From the NCBI GenBank assembly GCA_050789255.1, contig JBOZRQ010000039.1, positions 55,604-119,603 on the forward strand: 64,000 nucleotides of DNA, in the 5' to 3' direction. Within the stretch, counting starts at the first letter, position 1. The number at the start of each line of letters is the position of its first letter. This document shows, piece after piece, positions 1 to 8,190 of the stretch. Source of the DNA: JBOZRQ01 sp050789255 (GTDB lineage: Bacteria > Bacillota > Sulfobacillia > Symbiobacteriales > Symbiobacteriaceae). The position numbers and the translations under genes were made by a program. Under the pieces are notes generated by a model. The model worked only from the letters and a program-made list of their open reading frames with translations. It did no database searches and was not told the origin of the DNA.

Positions 1-474
1 GTCGGATGTGGCCAGTGCGGCAAAACTACGATGGTCGAGAAGCTGATCGCCGAGCTGATGCGCCGGGGTTATGTGGTGGGGACGCTCAAGCACGATGTGC
101 ACGGATTCAGCATGGACCACGAGGGTAAGGACACCTGGCGCCACAAGCAGGCGGGTGCGCGGGCGGTGGCGATCATCGGCCCCGATCAGGTCGCGGTGGT
201 TCGGAGCACGCCCAAGGGCGAGTTCTCGGTTTACGATGCGATCAAGCTGCTGGGGCCCGTGGACCTGGTCGTTACCGAAGGGTTCAAGCGGATGCCCTTC
301 CCCAAGATCGAGATCTTCAGCAGCGTGCGAAACGAGGGCGCCCTGCTCTGCGCTGAAGATCCCCAACTGATGGCTGTGGCCGGGGACCTCCCCGTTGAGA
401 CTTTGGTGCCGCGCTATGACTGGAATGACGTAGCGGCAATTGCTGACCTCGTGGAGGCCAAGCTGCTGAAATAA
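1..474 (+). CDS. mobB: Molybdopterin-guanine dinucleotide biosynthesis protein B (5' end outside window)
   Basis: MobB is a small GTP-binding partner in the attachment of a nucleotide to molybdopterin. The reading frame is open from base 1 and carries a Walker A motif of GxxxxGKT form (GCGQCGKT) right at the window edge, so only the first few residues are missing. The C-terminal half has the family pattern of a variable region followed by VVTEGFK and a short P-K-I-E-I segment. moeA follows after 19 bases, which fits a molybdenum cofactor operon. An ATG at 31 is internal to the P-loop domain and cannot be the true start. The assignment is strong; only the N-terminus is unknown. Confidence 0.92.
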   Translation, partial: VGCGQCGKTTMVEKLIAELMRRGYVVGTLKHDVHGFSMDHEGKDTWRHKQAGARAVAIIGPDQVAVVRSTPKGEFSVYDAIKLLGPVDLVVTEGFKRMPFPKIEIFSSVRNEGALLCAEDPQLMAVAGDLPVETLVPRYDWNDVAAIADLVEAKLLK

Positions 475-493
475 GGGCTGCCAACAGGGGGAC

Positions 494-1747
494 ATGAAGA
501 TGATCCGAGTGGAGGAAGCGCGGGAGATCGTACTTCAGAACGCTCCGGCCAGGCGGGTGAAGCGCCTGCCGCTCGAGGAGGCCCTGGGCTGTGTTGTCGC
601 TCAGGACCTGGTTGCTCCTGAACCCCTGCCGCCCTTCCCCCGCTCGGGCATGGACGGTTACGCGCTCCGTTCGGCGGACACCCAGTCGGCAACCCACGAC
701 ACGCCCGTGGTGCTGGGTCTGGCAGGCATTATTCCCGCTGGGCGCCCCCTCGACGGGGTCGTTTCGCCTGGTTTGACTGCGTCGATCATGACCGGTGGCG
801 CCATTCCGCAAGGGGCCGACGCGGTTATTCGAATGGAAGAGGTCCGGGTAACGCCGCAGGGCGTGCTTGTGTACCGGCCGGTCGCCGTGGGCGAGAACGT
901 GGCCCCCATCGGCGAGGATGTCAGTCAGGGCCAGGTGCTCGTGCGGGCGGGCCACCGGATCCGGGCCGCTGAGATCAACCTGCTCGCCGCGATTGGCCTA
1001 TACGAGATTCCGGTCTTTGCGGCGCCCAGGGTGGGCATTCTCTGCACGGGCGATGAGCTCGTTGCGCAGGGGGTCACCCCGGGCCCGGGGCAGATTCGCA
1101 ACAGCAATGGGCCGGGCATCGCAGCTATGGTCCGGTCTGCGGGCTGTGTGCCGGTCATGCTCGGCGTGGCGCGTGACGCAGCCGATGTGATCGCTGGCGC
1201 CCTGAGCCGGGTCAAGGACTGCGACCTGATCCTTACCACCGGCGGCGTTTCAGTCGGCGAGTTCGACGTGGTCCGCGAGGCGCTGGCGGTCATGGGCGCC
1301 AAGCAGTTGTTCTGGCGCGTGTCCATGAAGCCCGGCATGCCCGTGTGTGCTGGCATTCTGGAGCAGCGACTGGTCATTGGTCTGTCCGGGAATCCGGCAG
1401 CGGCGATCACCAACTTTGACCTGCTTGTACGCCCGCTCCTGGACCACCTCTGTGGGCGCCCCCGCATCGGTCTGCGGGAGTCAGAGGGTGTGCTTGATCA
1501 GCCGGTTCTGCGGAAGCTCGGCGTAGCTCGGTACCTGCGGGCCCACATCTACGTCGGCGCCCAGGGGGAGCTCCGGGTAAGCACCGACATGGCCCAGCGG
1601 GCCGGGGTGCTCAGCTCCATGCTCCACGCCAACGGATACGCCCTGGTCCCGGCCCACACCGGGCCGCTTCCGGCGGGAGAGCGGGTGAGGGTGCTGCTCC
1701 AGGATGATGCGGAGCTGCTTCTGCCGGTGCCTTCACCGGTCGGATAA
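494..1747 (+). CDS. moeA: Molybdopterin molybdenumtransferase MoeA
   Basis: MoeA inserts molybdate into adenylated molybdopterin in the cytoplasm. The 417-residue length is usual. Recognisable segments are the N-terminal PFPRSGMDGYA, the central MPT-binding core with GILCTGDELV, GGVSVGEFD and SMKPGMP, and the C-terminal domain IV barrel. The purine-rich CAGGGGGA just upstream serves either ATG 494 or ATG 500; spacing slightly favours 500. It lies 19 bases after mobB, so the two are probably cotranscribed, and a terminator follows at once. The MoaD-MoaE fusion at 42.3-43.0 kb supplies another step of the same pathway. Confidence 0.95.
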   Translation: MKMIRVEEAREIVLQNAPARRVKRLPLEEALGCVVAQDLVAPEPLPPFPRSGMDGYALRSADTQSATHDTPVVLGLAGIIPAGRPLDGVVSPGLTASIMTGGAIPQGADAVIRMEEVRVTPQGVLVYRPVAVGENVAPIGEDVSQGQVLVRAGHRIRAAEINLLAAIGLYEIPVFAAPRVGILCTGDELVAQGVTPGPGQIRNSNGPGIAAMVRSAGCVPVMLGVARDAADVIAGALSRVKDCDLILTTGGVSVGEFDVVREALAVMGAKQLFWRVSMKPGMPVCAGILEQRLVIGLSGNPAAAITNFDLLVRPLLDHLCGRPRIGLRESEGVLDQPVLRKLGVARYLRAHIYVGAQGELRVSTDMAQRAGVLSSMLHANGYALVPAHTGPLPAGERVRVLLQDDAELLLPVPSPVG

Positions 1748-1753
1748 ACACAC

Positions 1754-1786
1754 AAAGGCCGACCCTCACCGAGGGGCCGGCCTTTT
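1754..1786 (+). terminator. Rho-independent terminator after moeA
   Basis: An A-rich start, a GC stem (AAAGGCCGACCCT pairing with AGGGGCCGGCCTTT) and a short T run lie seven bases after the moeA stop. Confidence 0.85.
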
Positions 1787-1846
1787 CTCATAGAGGGAGG
1801 CAGCGCGGCGAAAGCTGTCGAAGAAGCTGTGGTGGAGGCGATAAAT

Positions 1847-2587
1847 GTGACGCTTGACGGCAAGGTAGCGCTCGTAACCGGGGCCGCGCGAGGTATCGGC
1901 AAGGCGGTGGCCCGCCGGCTCCAGGAGGCGGGCGCCCGGGTAGTTCTCAACGACATTCTCCAAGCGGAACTGGAGCAGGCCCTTCGGGAAGGTATCGGCA
2001 GTGATGCCATCGTAGCGGATGTCTCCCGGCGCGATCAGGTGCAGGGAATGATCGATGCCATCGTGCAGAAGCACGGTGCGATAGATATCGTCGTCAACAA
2101 CGCCGGTGTGGAGCCGAAGGCGCCCCTGCTCGAAATGAACGACGACCAGTGGGATCGGGCCCTGGCCGTCAATCTCACCGGTACCTTCCTGTGCACCCAG
2201 ATTGCTGCCCGGTACATGGTGCAGCGGGGCGCCGGCGGGCGTATCATCCAGATCTCATCGATCGCCGGGAAGAACTTCCTGCCTAACTGCGCCAACTACT
2301 GCGCCTCGAAGGCAGGCGTGAATGGCTTTACCCGGGAGGCGGCCCGCGAGCTGGCGCCCCACGGGATCACGGTGAACGCTGTCTGCCCCGGCGTGATCGA
2401 AACGGAGATGACCGCTGCGGCCCGGGCGAACCCCGTCCTGATGGAGAAGTGGATGCGGGAGATTCCGGCCAAGCGTCTCGGCCTGCCCGAGGAGGTCGCC
2501 GACTTCGTGCTTTTCCTGGCCTCGCCGGCGGCCGCCTACATTACGGGTCAGTCCCTCAACATCGATGGCGGCAAGGTGCCCTGGTAG
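1847..2587 (+). CDS. SDR-family oxidoreductase (FabG-like)
   Basis: A classical short-chain dehydrogenase/reductase of about 246 residues using NAD(P)H. The cofactor motif TGAARGIG is near the N-terminus, NNAGV follows about residue 80, and the catalytic Ser...Tyr-x-x-x-Lys triad is present (SSIAG ... YCASK). The C-terminus ITGQSLNIDGG is typical of FabG-like proteins. GTG 1847 is chosen because GGAGG lies 8 bases upstream and translation then begins directly at the beta-1 strand; an in-frame GTG at 1829 lacks such a site. The 3' end overlaps the converging gene at 2548-3384 by 40 bases. Substrate unknown. Confidence 0.85.
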   Translation: MTLDGKVALVTGAARGIGKAVARRLQEAGARVVLNDILQAELEQALREGIGSDAIVADVSRRDQVQGMIDAIVQKHGAIDIVVNNAGVEPKAPLLEMNDDQWDRALAVNLTGTFLCTQIAARYMVQRGAGGRIIQISSIAGKNFLPNCANYCASKAGVNGFTREAARELAPHGITVNAVCPGVIETEMTAAARANPVLMEKWMREIPAKRLGLPEEVADFVLFLASPAAAYITGQSLNIDGGKVPW

Positions 2588-3384
2588 GCGGCGCAGAGCA
2601 TGCCGAAGTAGCTGGGCACCTCGTAGGAGAGCAGTTCGCCCTGCATGGGGCGAATCTCCAAGGCACCGGCCAGAATCAGCATCTGCCAGAGGCTGTCGGG
2701 CTTGGCGTCCTCCACCAGCGTGGCGTCAATAGCGAGGAGGCGGTGGAGGTCGTTGGCCTTCACCGCTTCGCACATCTGGCGGTCGTACTCGGCGGCGGCT
2801 GGATCGTGCCCGTATGGACCAGCGGCGTCATGGGCGTGGGCCTGGTCGGCGCTGGCGATCAGGGCGACCCGGCGGCCGGCGGCCTCAGCGGCGCGCCCAA
2901 TCGCCTGTCCGAAGTCGACCATCTGCTGGCGGGAAAGGGCGCGCGAGGGGCAGATCACCACGACCCGAGGCTTGGGTGAGTAGGTATGCCCCATGTACCG
3001 CAGCGGGATGATGCTCCCCCAGTCCAAGGGGATGCAGCAGGACGGGCCGCCGCTGGCCCCGTAGATGCAGCGGGCGACCGGGACGCCGGAGGCCGTGCTC
3101 TCCCGGGCAATCTGTTCGGCCAGTTCCTGGTCGACCTCAAAGTCGACAGCCACCTGCGACCCCAGGTCGCCGGAGGCCCGCACCGAAACGGAAATGCACA
3201 TGGCCCCGTCAATGCGAATGCCATGCGGGGTCAGCAAGACAACGGTGTCGGGGGCGAGGGCTTCGAGCCGGCGCCCGAGTTCGGCCATGGCTTCCCGGGT
3301 CGCCCGGGCCTCAGTGGGGGAGGGGGTCAGTTCAGGCAGGCACTGGTATCCGTGAGGGGCGATGCATCCGAAGACCATTGGCAT
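2548..3384 (-). CDS. Class III extradiol dioxygenase (LigB)-fold protein
   Basis: The 278-residue product has the LigB/AMMECR1-associated dioxygenase fold: an N-terminal CIAPHG metal-ligand segment, LLTPHG about 50 residues on, and a C-terminal stretch with SADQAHAHDAAGPYGHDP. These histidines fit the non-haem iron site of extradiol enzymes. Proteins of this group often lack known ring-cleavage activity, so substrate cannot be inferred. ATG 3384 has AGGAGG eight bases upstream. It converges on and overlaps the SDR gene; no terminator separates them. Confidence 0.75.
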   Translation of the reverse strand: MPMVFGCIAPHGYQCLPELTPSPTEARATREAMAELGRRLEALAPDTVVLLTPHGIRIDGAMCISVSVRASGDLGSQVAVDFEVDQELAEQIARESTASGVPVARCIYGASGGPSCCIPLDWGSIIPLRYMGHTYSPKPRVVVICPSRALSRQQMVDFGQAIGRAAEAAGRRVALIASADQAHAHDAAGPYGHDPAAAEYDRQMCEAVKANDLHRLLAIDATLVEDAKPDSLWQMLILAGALEIRPMQGELLSYEVPSYFGMLCAAYQGTLPPSMLRD

Positions 3385-3445
3385 ACTGGTCGCCTCCTAG
3401 TATTCCGTAATACATAAGGTTCACAGCCGTAGCGACCGTTTCCTC

Positions 3446-3473
3446 TTGACCTGAAGGCCGATCGCGATATAAT
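3446..3473 (+). promoter_or_regulatory. Vegetative promoter of the tRNA cluster
   Basis: TTGACC (3446-3451) and a perfect TATAAT (3468-3473) are separated by 16 bases, about 34 bases before the first tRNA. Confidence 0.8.
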
Positions 3474-3506
3474 GAATATCTGTGGTTGGTTACCGAACAA
3501 GTTCAT

Positions 3507-3583
3507 GGCGGTGTAGCTCAGTTGGTCAGAGCACACGGTTCATACCCGTGGTGTCGCTGGTTCAAATCCAGCCACCGCTACCA
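3507..3583 (+). tRNA. tRNA-Met (CAT), elongator type
   Basis: The acceptor strands GGCGGTG and CACCGCT pair over seven positions and CCA is encoded. The anticodon loop is TTCATAC with anticodon CAT. The anticodon stem CACGG/CCGTG lacks the three consecutive G-C pairs of initiator tRNA, and position 1 is paired, so an elongator tRNA is favoured; an Ile2 tRNA (lysidine-modified) is a less likely alternative. Confidence 0.93.
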
Positions 3584-3609
3584 CGCCGGGGGGCGCCGCC
3601 CCCATTCGT

Positions 3610-3684
3610 GGACCGCTAGCTCAATGGTAGAGCATTCGACTCTTAATCGACAGGTTGTAGGTTCGAGTCCTACGCGGTCCACCA
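3610..3684 (+). tRNA. tRNA-Lys (CTT)
   Basis: GGACCGC pairs with GCGGTCC, and the T-arm GTAGG-TTCGAGT-CCTAC and an encoded CCA are present. The anticodon loop CTCTTAA gives anticodon CTT. The first anticodon-stem pair (T opposite C) is mismatched. Confidence 0.9.
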
Positions 3685-3689
3685 CAGCC

Positions 3690-3765
3690 GGCCCCATCGT
3701 CTAGAGGCCTAGGACACCGCCCTTTCAAGGCGGTAACACGGGTTCGAATCCCGTTGGGGTCACCA
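3690..3765 (+). tRNA. tRNA-Glu (TTC)
   Basis: GGCCCCA pairs with TGGGGTC with one G-T pair, the T-arm is CGGG-TTCGAAT-CCCG and CCA is encoded. The anticodon loop CTTTCAA carries TTC. tRNA-Met and tRNA-Glu genes also precede spoIIE in B. subtilis. Confidence 0.93.
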
Positions 3766-3773
3766 TCGCAACT

Positions 3774-3806
3774 ACGCCATCGGCATCACGCTGGTGGCGT
3801 TTTTTG
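3774..3806 (+). terminator. Terminator of the tRNA cluster
   Basis: ACGCCATC pairs with GGTGGCGT across an 11-base loop and is followed by GTTTTTT. Confidence 0.75.
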
Positions 3807-3846
3807 TCGTATTTTGTACTGGAAAATCCAAGAAAAAACGACAAAA
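3802..3846. promoter_or_regulatory. Candidate Spo0A-box pair upstream of spoIIE
   Basis: TTTTGTCG (3802-3809) and its inverted copy CGACAAAA (3839-3846) lie 60-105 bases before spoIIE. Each matches most of the 0A-box core TGTCGAA. In Bacillus spoIIE is Spo0A-activated; here the role is inferred from position and partial matches only. Part of the first site overlaps the T run of the tRNA terminator. Confidence 0.4.
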
Positions 3847-3906
3847 TCCTCATTACCGAACGGGTAAAATGAAACGTGCGACCCCAACCCAGGTGGTGAA
3901 TTAACA

Positions 3907-6168
3907 GTGGCAACCCGTACGGCACCCTCCGTCCCCGGCCTGCGTCGCTCCCGTTGGACTCGGTTCAAGGCGGGGGTTGCAGCTCGTCTTGGCTGGCTCT
4001 GGAAGCCCCAGCTTTACACCGGGCTCCTGCTGGCTTTCCTGTTAGGCAGAGCGCTCCCCGGCGCTGAAATCGCTCCGTTTGGCATCGCCTTTTTCATCGC
4101 GGTGCGCGCCGTAGGGTTCCGCGGTATCGGCGCCCTGGCTATCGGAGGCTCCACAATTCTCGGCGCCTGGACCATCCGCAGCTCCCCCTCTCAGTTCGCT
4201 GCCGTGGTGCTGGCAATCCTTATTGGCCAACTGCTGGCCTCGCTGCTCCGTCTGGGTGTAAAGGGCCCCACCCCTTTGCGGGCAGCGGTTCTCTCCGCCA
4301 TTGTCTCCCTCATTCCGGCCATCATGGTCCAAGAGCACACCACAACGGTCTCGCTTCTATTTTTCTGCAGTCTCACTGGTGTCTTGTCCCTCGTCTTTAC
4401 CCTTGGCCTTCAGGACGCCATATCGGGCCGCATGTTCCTCGTGGCTTCTTCCGAGGCGCCAGTTCCGGCCATTGTGTTGCTCGCCTGCGCCTTTTGCGGG
4501 CTTGAAGGCCTGCCCTCATGGGGGCCGGTTTCCCTGCACCACGCCGCGGCCTCTGCACTGGTCATGCTCTCGGCCTTCTACGCCGGCCCCGCCATGGGCG
4601 CCGCCGTCGGAGCGGTCCTGGGCATCAGCTTCCTCTTCACCAGCGTGGCTGACAAACACTCGCTGGAAAGCCTCGCTGACGCCCGCAGTCTCGCCTACGT
4701 CATCCCGGGCCTCATGGCTGGCACCTTCCGCGATCTCTGGAAGCCTGGCGTCGCCCTGGGCTTCTCATTCAGCCTGCTCGCTTATGCCGCCCTTCAGGAC
4801 AAGGCCGAATTCGTGGCCTGGGCGTCCAGCGCCCTGGCTGGCACGATCTTGTTCATACTTACGCCCACCAGGCTCCTGAGCCTGCTGCCCGACCTGCTCG
4901 TCCGTCGGGTCGAGCCGGTCAGGGAGAAGGTGGAAACCGGGCCGCCGCCCGCCAACGCCACGGCAGAGCGGGTCCGCGGGGTAGCCCGCGTGTTGCGCGA
5001 GGTAGGCCGCACCTTTGAGCAGGTCGCCGCCGTGGCTGCCCCTGCCGAGCTCAACGAACCCAACGTCTACGAGCAGGTCACCGACCGCGTCTGTAGCTCC
5101 TGTTCCATGTTCCGTCAGTGCTGGGAAACCGATTACGAAAAGACCTCTCAACTTTACCTCGAGCTTTGGACGCAGCTCAGTGAAACGGGCCTTCTGCCCA
5201 CGCACCCGGCGCCCGAAAAGCTGGAGAAGCACTGCATCTACTCCCCGCAGGTCGCCTTTACCCTCAATTACCTGCACGACCTGCACCGTTCCCGCCTCTC
5301 CTGGGACCGCCGCATTGCAGAGGGGCGCTCCCTCGCAGGCGATTACGTGCGCAACGTCTCCCGCATGCTCGAACGCCTCGCCGATGAAACGGCACAACTG
5401 GAAGGGAAGGCGCGCATGGAGAGCACTCCGGTCATGCGGGCTGTTTCAGCGGTAGCCCGGCTGCCCAAGCGTGGCGTCCATATTTCCGGCGATTCTTACG
5501 TCGCCACGCAGTTAGGCCAGGAACGTTTCCTCCTCGCCCTCAGCGACGGCATGGGCGTCGGCAAGGGCGCCGCCTCTGAAAGCAAGCAGTGCGTTACGCT
5601 GCTGGAGCAAATCCTATCCGTCGGTATGGCCACCGAGGTGGCCGTCAACACGGTCAACTCGGTCTTACTGCTCCGCTCCACGGAAGAGGCGTTCGCCACG
5701 GTAGACCTCACCCTGCTCGACTTGACCACCGGTCGGGCAGAGTTCGTCAAAATCGGAGCCGCGCCTACCTTTCTCAAGCGAGGCAGCGAGGTAACCGTCA
5801 TCAAACACGCCTCCGTGCCAGTCGGAATCCTCAGCCAGGTCCAGGTGGAGCCAGAATTCCGGCAGCTGCGTCCCGGCGACCTGATCGTCATGATCACCGA
5901 CGGAATCTGGGACGTCTCCAAAGAGGAAAGCGACAAGGAGCGCTGGCTCATCCAACACCTGAGCCGCGAGCACTCTGCAGACCCCGAGGAGATTGCCGAG
6001 GGCGTGCTCGCCAAAGCGCTTGAACTCATGCCGGAGGCCAGCGACGACATGACCGTCCTCGTGGCTCTGGTTGAGCCCATTGCCAGTGCAAGGCAGTCCG
6101 AAAACTTTAAGTTCCGGCCCCACTCCGGGTGGGTGCCCGCCCGTACCGCCCCGCGCCTCCGAAAGTAG
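3907..6168 (+). CDS. spoIIE: Stage II sporulation protein E (SpoIIE), PP2C phosphatase
   Basis: SpoIIE is the septum-located membrane phosphatase that dephosphorylates SpoIIAA and so activates sigma F in the forespore. The 753-residue protein has about 300 residues of hydrophobic helices (roughly 35-330), a central regulatory part with a Cys cluster (CSSCSMFRQC), and a C-terminal PP2C domain from about 520. Metal-site motifs SDGMG, ITDGIWD and SDDMTVLV are present. It is a little shorter than the B. subtilis protein (827). GTG 3907 follows AGGTGGTGA. It stands alone after a tRNA terminator with candidate Spo0A boxes upstream. Confidence 0.95.
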   Translation: MATRTAPSVPGLRRSRWTRFKAGVAARLGWLWKPQLYTGLLLAFLLGRALPGAEIAPFGIAFFIAVRAVGFRGIGALAIGGSTILGAWTIRSSPSQFAAVVLAILIGQLLASLLRLGVKGPTPLRAAVLSAIVSLIPAIMVQEHTTTVSLLFFCSLTGVLSLVFTLGLQDAISGRMFLVASSEAPVPAIVLLACAFCGLEGLPSWGPVSLHHAAASALVMLSAFYAGPAMGAAVGAVLGISFLFTSVADKHSLESLADARSLAYVIPGLMAGTFRDLWKPGVALGFSFSLLAYAALQDKAEFVAWASSALAGTILFILTPTRLLSLLPDLLVRRVEPVREKVETGPPPANATAERVRGVARVLREVGRTFEQVAAVAAPAELNEPNVYEQVTDRVCSSCSMFRQCWETDYEKTSQLYLELWTQLSETGLLPTHPAPEKLEKHCIYSPQVAFTLNYLHDLHRSRLSWDRRIAEGRSLAGDYVRNVSRMLERLADETAQLEGKARMESTPVMRAVSAVARLPKRGVHISGDSYVATQLGQERFLLALSDGMGVGKGAASESKQCVTLLEQILSVGMATEVAVNTVNSVLLLRSTEEAFATVDLTLLDLTTGRAEFVKIGAAPTFLKRGSEVTVIKHASVPVGILSQVQVEPEFRQLRPGDLIVMITDGIWDVSKEESDKERWLIQHLSREHSADPEEIAEGVLAKALELMPEASDDMTVLVALVEPIASARQSENFKFRPHSGWVPARTAPRLRK

Positions 6169-6197
6169 CCGTTCGCCGCCACGAAGGGGGAGGTTCT

Positions 6198-6536
6198 GTG
6201 CGCCCCGCTGAGGACGATGTCTACATCACCGTGGTGGTGGTGCGGCGCCCGGCACAGGCCTCGGCGCCCGACCTGGACCCAAATGTTCTTGCCCAGTCGG
6301 TCCTGCATGGCATAAGGGCCCAGGAGGGCATGTATAGCAGTACCTTCTCCGGTGGCGGGCGCCCACGTTGGTCGGGCTCCGCACAGGCTACCACACACAT
6401 TAGTGCCGCGGGCTGGCCGGGGTCCAAACGGCGTCAGGCTCCCGCCAGGCGGCGCTGGTGGCTATTGGCCGTGGCCATTGCATGCTGGGCTGGGGCTGTA
6501 GCGGCTTTCTACATGTTGGCAAAACAGGGGTTGTAG
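6198..6536 (+). CDS. Small hypothetical protein with C-terminal membrane helix
   Basis: About 112 residues with no family I recognise. It has a short acidic start, a valine-rich strand (YITVVVV), a polar middle and one hydrophobic helix near the C-terminus (WWLLAVAIACWAGAVAAFYM) preceded by basic residues, suggesting a tail-anchored protein with a cytoplasmic N-terminus. GTG 6198 is preferred because GGGGGAGG lies just upstream; earlier starts overlap spoIIE. It sits between spoIIE and tilS, where Bacillus carries unrelated genes. Confidence 0.6.
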   Translation: MRPAEDDVYITVVVVRRPAQASAPDLDPNVLAQSVLHGIRAQEGMYSSTFSGGGRPRWSGSAQATTHISAAGWPGSKRRQAPARRRWWLLAVAIACWAGAVAAFYMLAKQGL

Positions 6537-6553
6537 GACCAGCGTCGCAAGGG

Positions 6554-6595
6554 AAACCCCGGCAGCCGTCGAATTCGACGAGCTACCGGGGTTTT
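6554..6595 (+). terminator. Terminator before tilS
   Basis: AAACCCCGG pairs with CCGGGGTTT, with an inner perfect palindrome CGTCGAATTCGACG in the loop, followed by TTTT. It ends the spoIIE region just before tilS. Confidence 0.7.
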
Positions 6596-6618
6596 CCGTG
6601 AGAAGGGGATGGAAGGTC

Positions 6619-8019
6619 ATGCTCGGTTCGGTACGGACTTACATGGGCCATCACAACATGCTCTCACCGGGAGATCGCGTCATTGTCTCGGTGTCGGGTG
6701 GTCCTGACTCCGTGGCTCTCCTGCATATCTTGCATCACACGGGACCGGAGCTTGGGGTTTCGCTGCACGTGTTCCACCTCGACCACGGCCTGCGCGGGGA
6801 GGCATCCGCGGAAGATGCCCTGTACGTTCGAGAACTGGCTGATCGCCTGGGGCTGCCCAGCACGATTGTGGGACTCGGCCCTGAGGTCATCAAGCGACTG
6901 CGCGGATCGGTGCAGGCCACCGCCAGAGCGATTCGCCAAGCCGAAATCCGTAAGATTGCTCTCAGGATTGGGGCAAACAAGGTGGCTGTGGGCCACAACC
7001 TGGAGGATCAGGCCGAAACCGTTCTCATGCGCCTGCTGCGAGGCACTGGCTTGCGTGGTCTGTCCGGCATTTACCCCACCCGAGCGATCAGCGGCCTGAC
7101 CTACATCCGTCCGCTGCTAGAGACTCCGCGCAAAGAAATTGAGCGGTATTGCCATGAACACGAACTTTCTCCCCGCATCGACGCATCTAATTCTAAGTCC
7201 GACTATGCCCGCAACCGCATCCGGCTGGAGCTGCTCCCGGAGCTGGCCCGTAAGTACAACCCGGCCATCACGGTGCAGTTGTCGCAACTGGCGGCGGTAC
7301 TGCGGGAGGAAGACCAGCTGCTAGACTCGCTTACAGATGCGGCTTGGGCCCGGTGCGTGGCGCCGGGCGAAGGGGGCGAAGGGGTAGCCCTGGTTGGGCA
7401 CGTCTTACTCTCCGAGCCACTTGCCCTGGCCCGGCGCGTGGTGCGCAGGGCGATTCGTGAGGTCGCCGGTCCGGAGGCCGACCTGGGGCTGAGCGCCGTC
7501 TCGCAAGTTCTGGAGGCTGCCGGACGGCAACAGGGCACGCATAGGCTGACCTTGCCTGGGGGGGTGCGGGTTCACGTAGAGTACGGGATTTGCCGGTTCT
7601 CTCTGGAGGCGCCGCTCTCGCCCATTGAAACGGAACCAACGGAGTGGCCCGTCGCAACGGAGGGTGTCACCGAAATTCCTGAGCTCGGCTTGCGGGTTGA
7701 GTCCGCGCCAGGGCCGGAGGCGCAGGGTCCCTTCGAGGTGGCTCTCGACGCGGAAAAGCTGCCAGGTCCGCTGGCCATTCGGTTTCGGCGCCCCGGTGAC
7801 CGGATGTGGCTCACGGGTATGGATGGTTCTAAGAAACTACAAGATATACTAGTCGATGCCAAGGTGCCCCGGCGCCTTCGCGACCGACTGCCCCTGCTGG
7901 TTTCGGGGGACGATGTCGTGTGGGTCATTGGCCATCGCCTGGATCGGCGTTTCCTCGCCGGGAAGGGCACGAATCGGCCGCTTTTGGTTCGGGTTTTCAC
8001 TGAGCGTTCCGTTCCTTGA
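6619..8019 (+). CDS. tilS: tRNA(Ile)-lysidine synthase TilS
   Basis: TilS converts C34 of tRNA-Ile2 to lysidine using ATP and lysine, changing both codon and amino-acid identity. The N-terminal PP-loop motif SGGPDS is at about residue 25, followed by FHLDHGLRGE and GHNLEDQAET, all diagnostic. The C-terminal part (residues 330-467) has the TilS substrate-binding domain, ending with a PGDRMW...GSKKLQDILVDAKVPR pattern. ATG 6619 is chosen for spacing from AAGGGG; GTG 6598 is possible but abuts the terminator. In Bacillus hpt lies between tilS and ftsH; here it is absent. Confidence 0.94.
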   Translation: MLGSVRTYMGHHNMLSPGDRVIVSVSGGPDSVALLHILHHTGPELGVSLHVFHLDHGLRGEASAEDALYVRELADRLGLPSTIVGLGPEVIKRLRGSVQATARAIRQAEIRKIALRIGANKVAVGHNLEDQAETVLMRLLRGTGLRGLSGIYPTRAISGLTYIRPLLETPRKEIERYCHEHELSPRIDASNSKSDYARNRIRLELLPELARKYNPAITVQLSQLAAVLREEDQLLDSLTDAAWARCVAPGEGGEGVALVGHVLLSEPLALARRVVRRAIREVAGPEADLGLSAVSQVLEAAGRQQGTHRLTLPGGVRVHVEYGICRFSLEAPLSPIETEPTEWPVATEGVTEIPELGLRVESAPGPEAQGPFEVALDAEKLPGPLAIRFRRPGDRMWLTGMDGSKKLQDILVDAKVPRRLRDRLPLLVSGDDVVWVIGHRLDRRFLAGKGTNRPLLVRVFTERSVP

Positions 8020-8057
8020 AACGCGTCAACGGTGCGGGTTTCGGGGCTTAACGTTGG

Positions 8058-8086
8058 TTGTCTGACCCCATAAAATATGGTACACT
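8058..8086 (+). promoter_or_regulatory. Promoter of ftsH
   Basis: TTGTCT (8058-8063) and TACACT (8081-8086) are separated by 17 bases. The leader to the TTG start is about 100 bases, with AAAGGAGGG near its end. Confidence 0.65.
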
Positions 8087-8190
8087 CTATAAGTATCTCT
8101 AGGCCACCTTGGGGCGACTCAACGATACGAAGAAACTAGAACTTCGGTTCTCGATAAAGCTTCCCCCTTTGAAAGGAGGGCTCTAGTAAC

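Noticed and set aside
3507..3583. Initiator tRNA-fMet
   Set aside because: Position 1 pairs normally with position 72 and the anticodon stem lacks three G-C pairs, so this is an elongator type.
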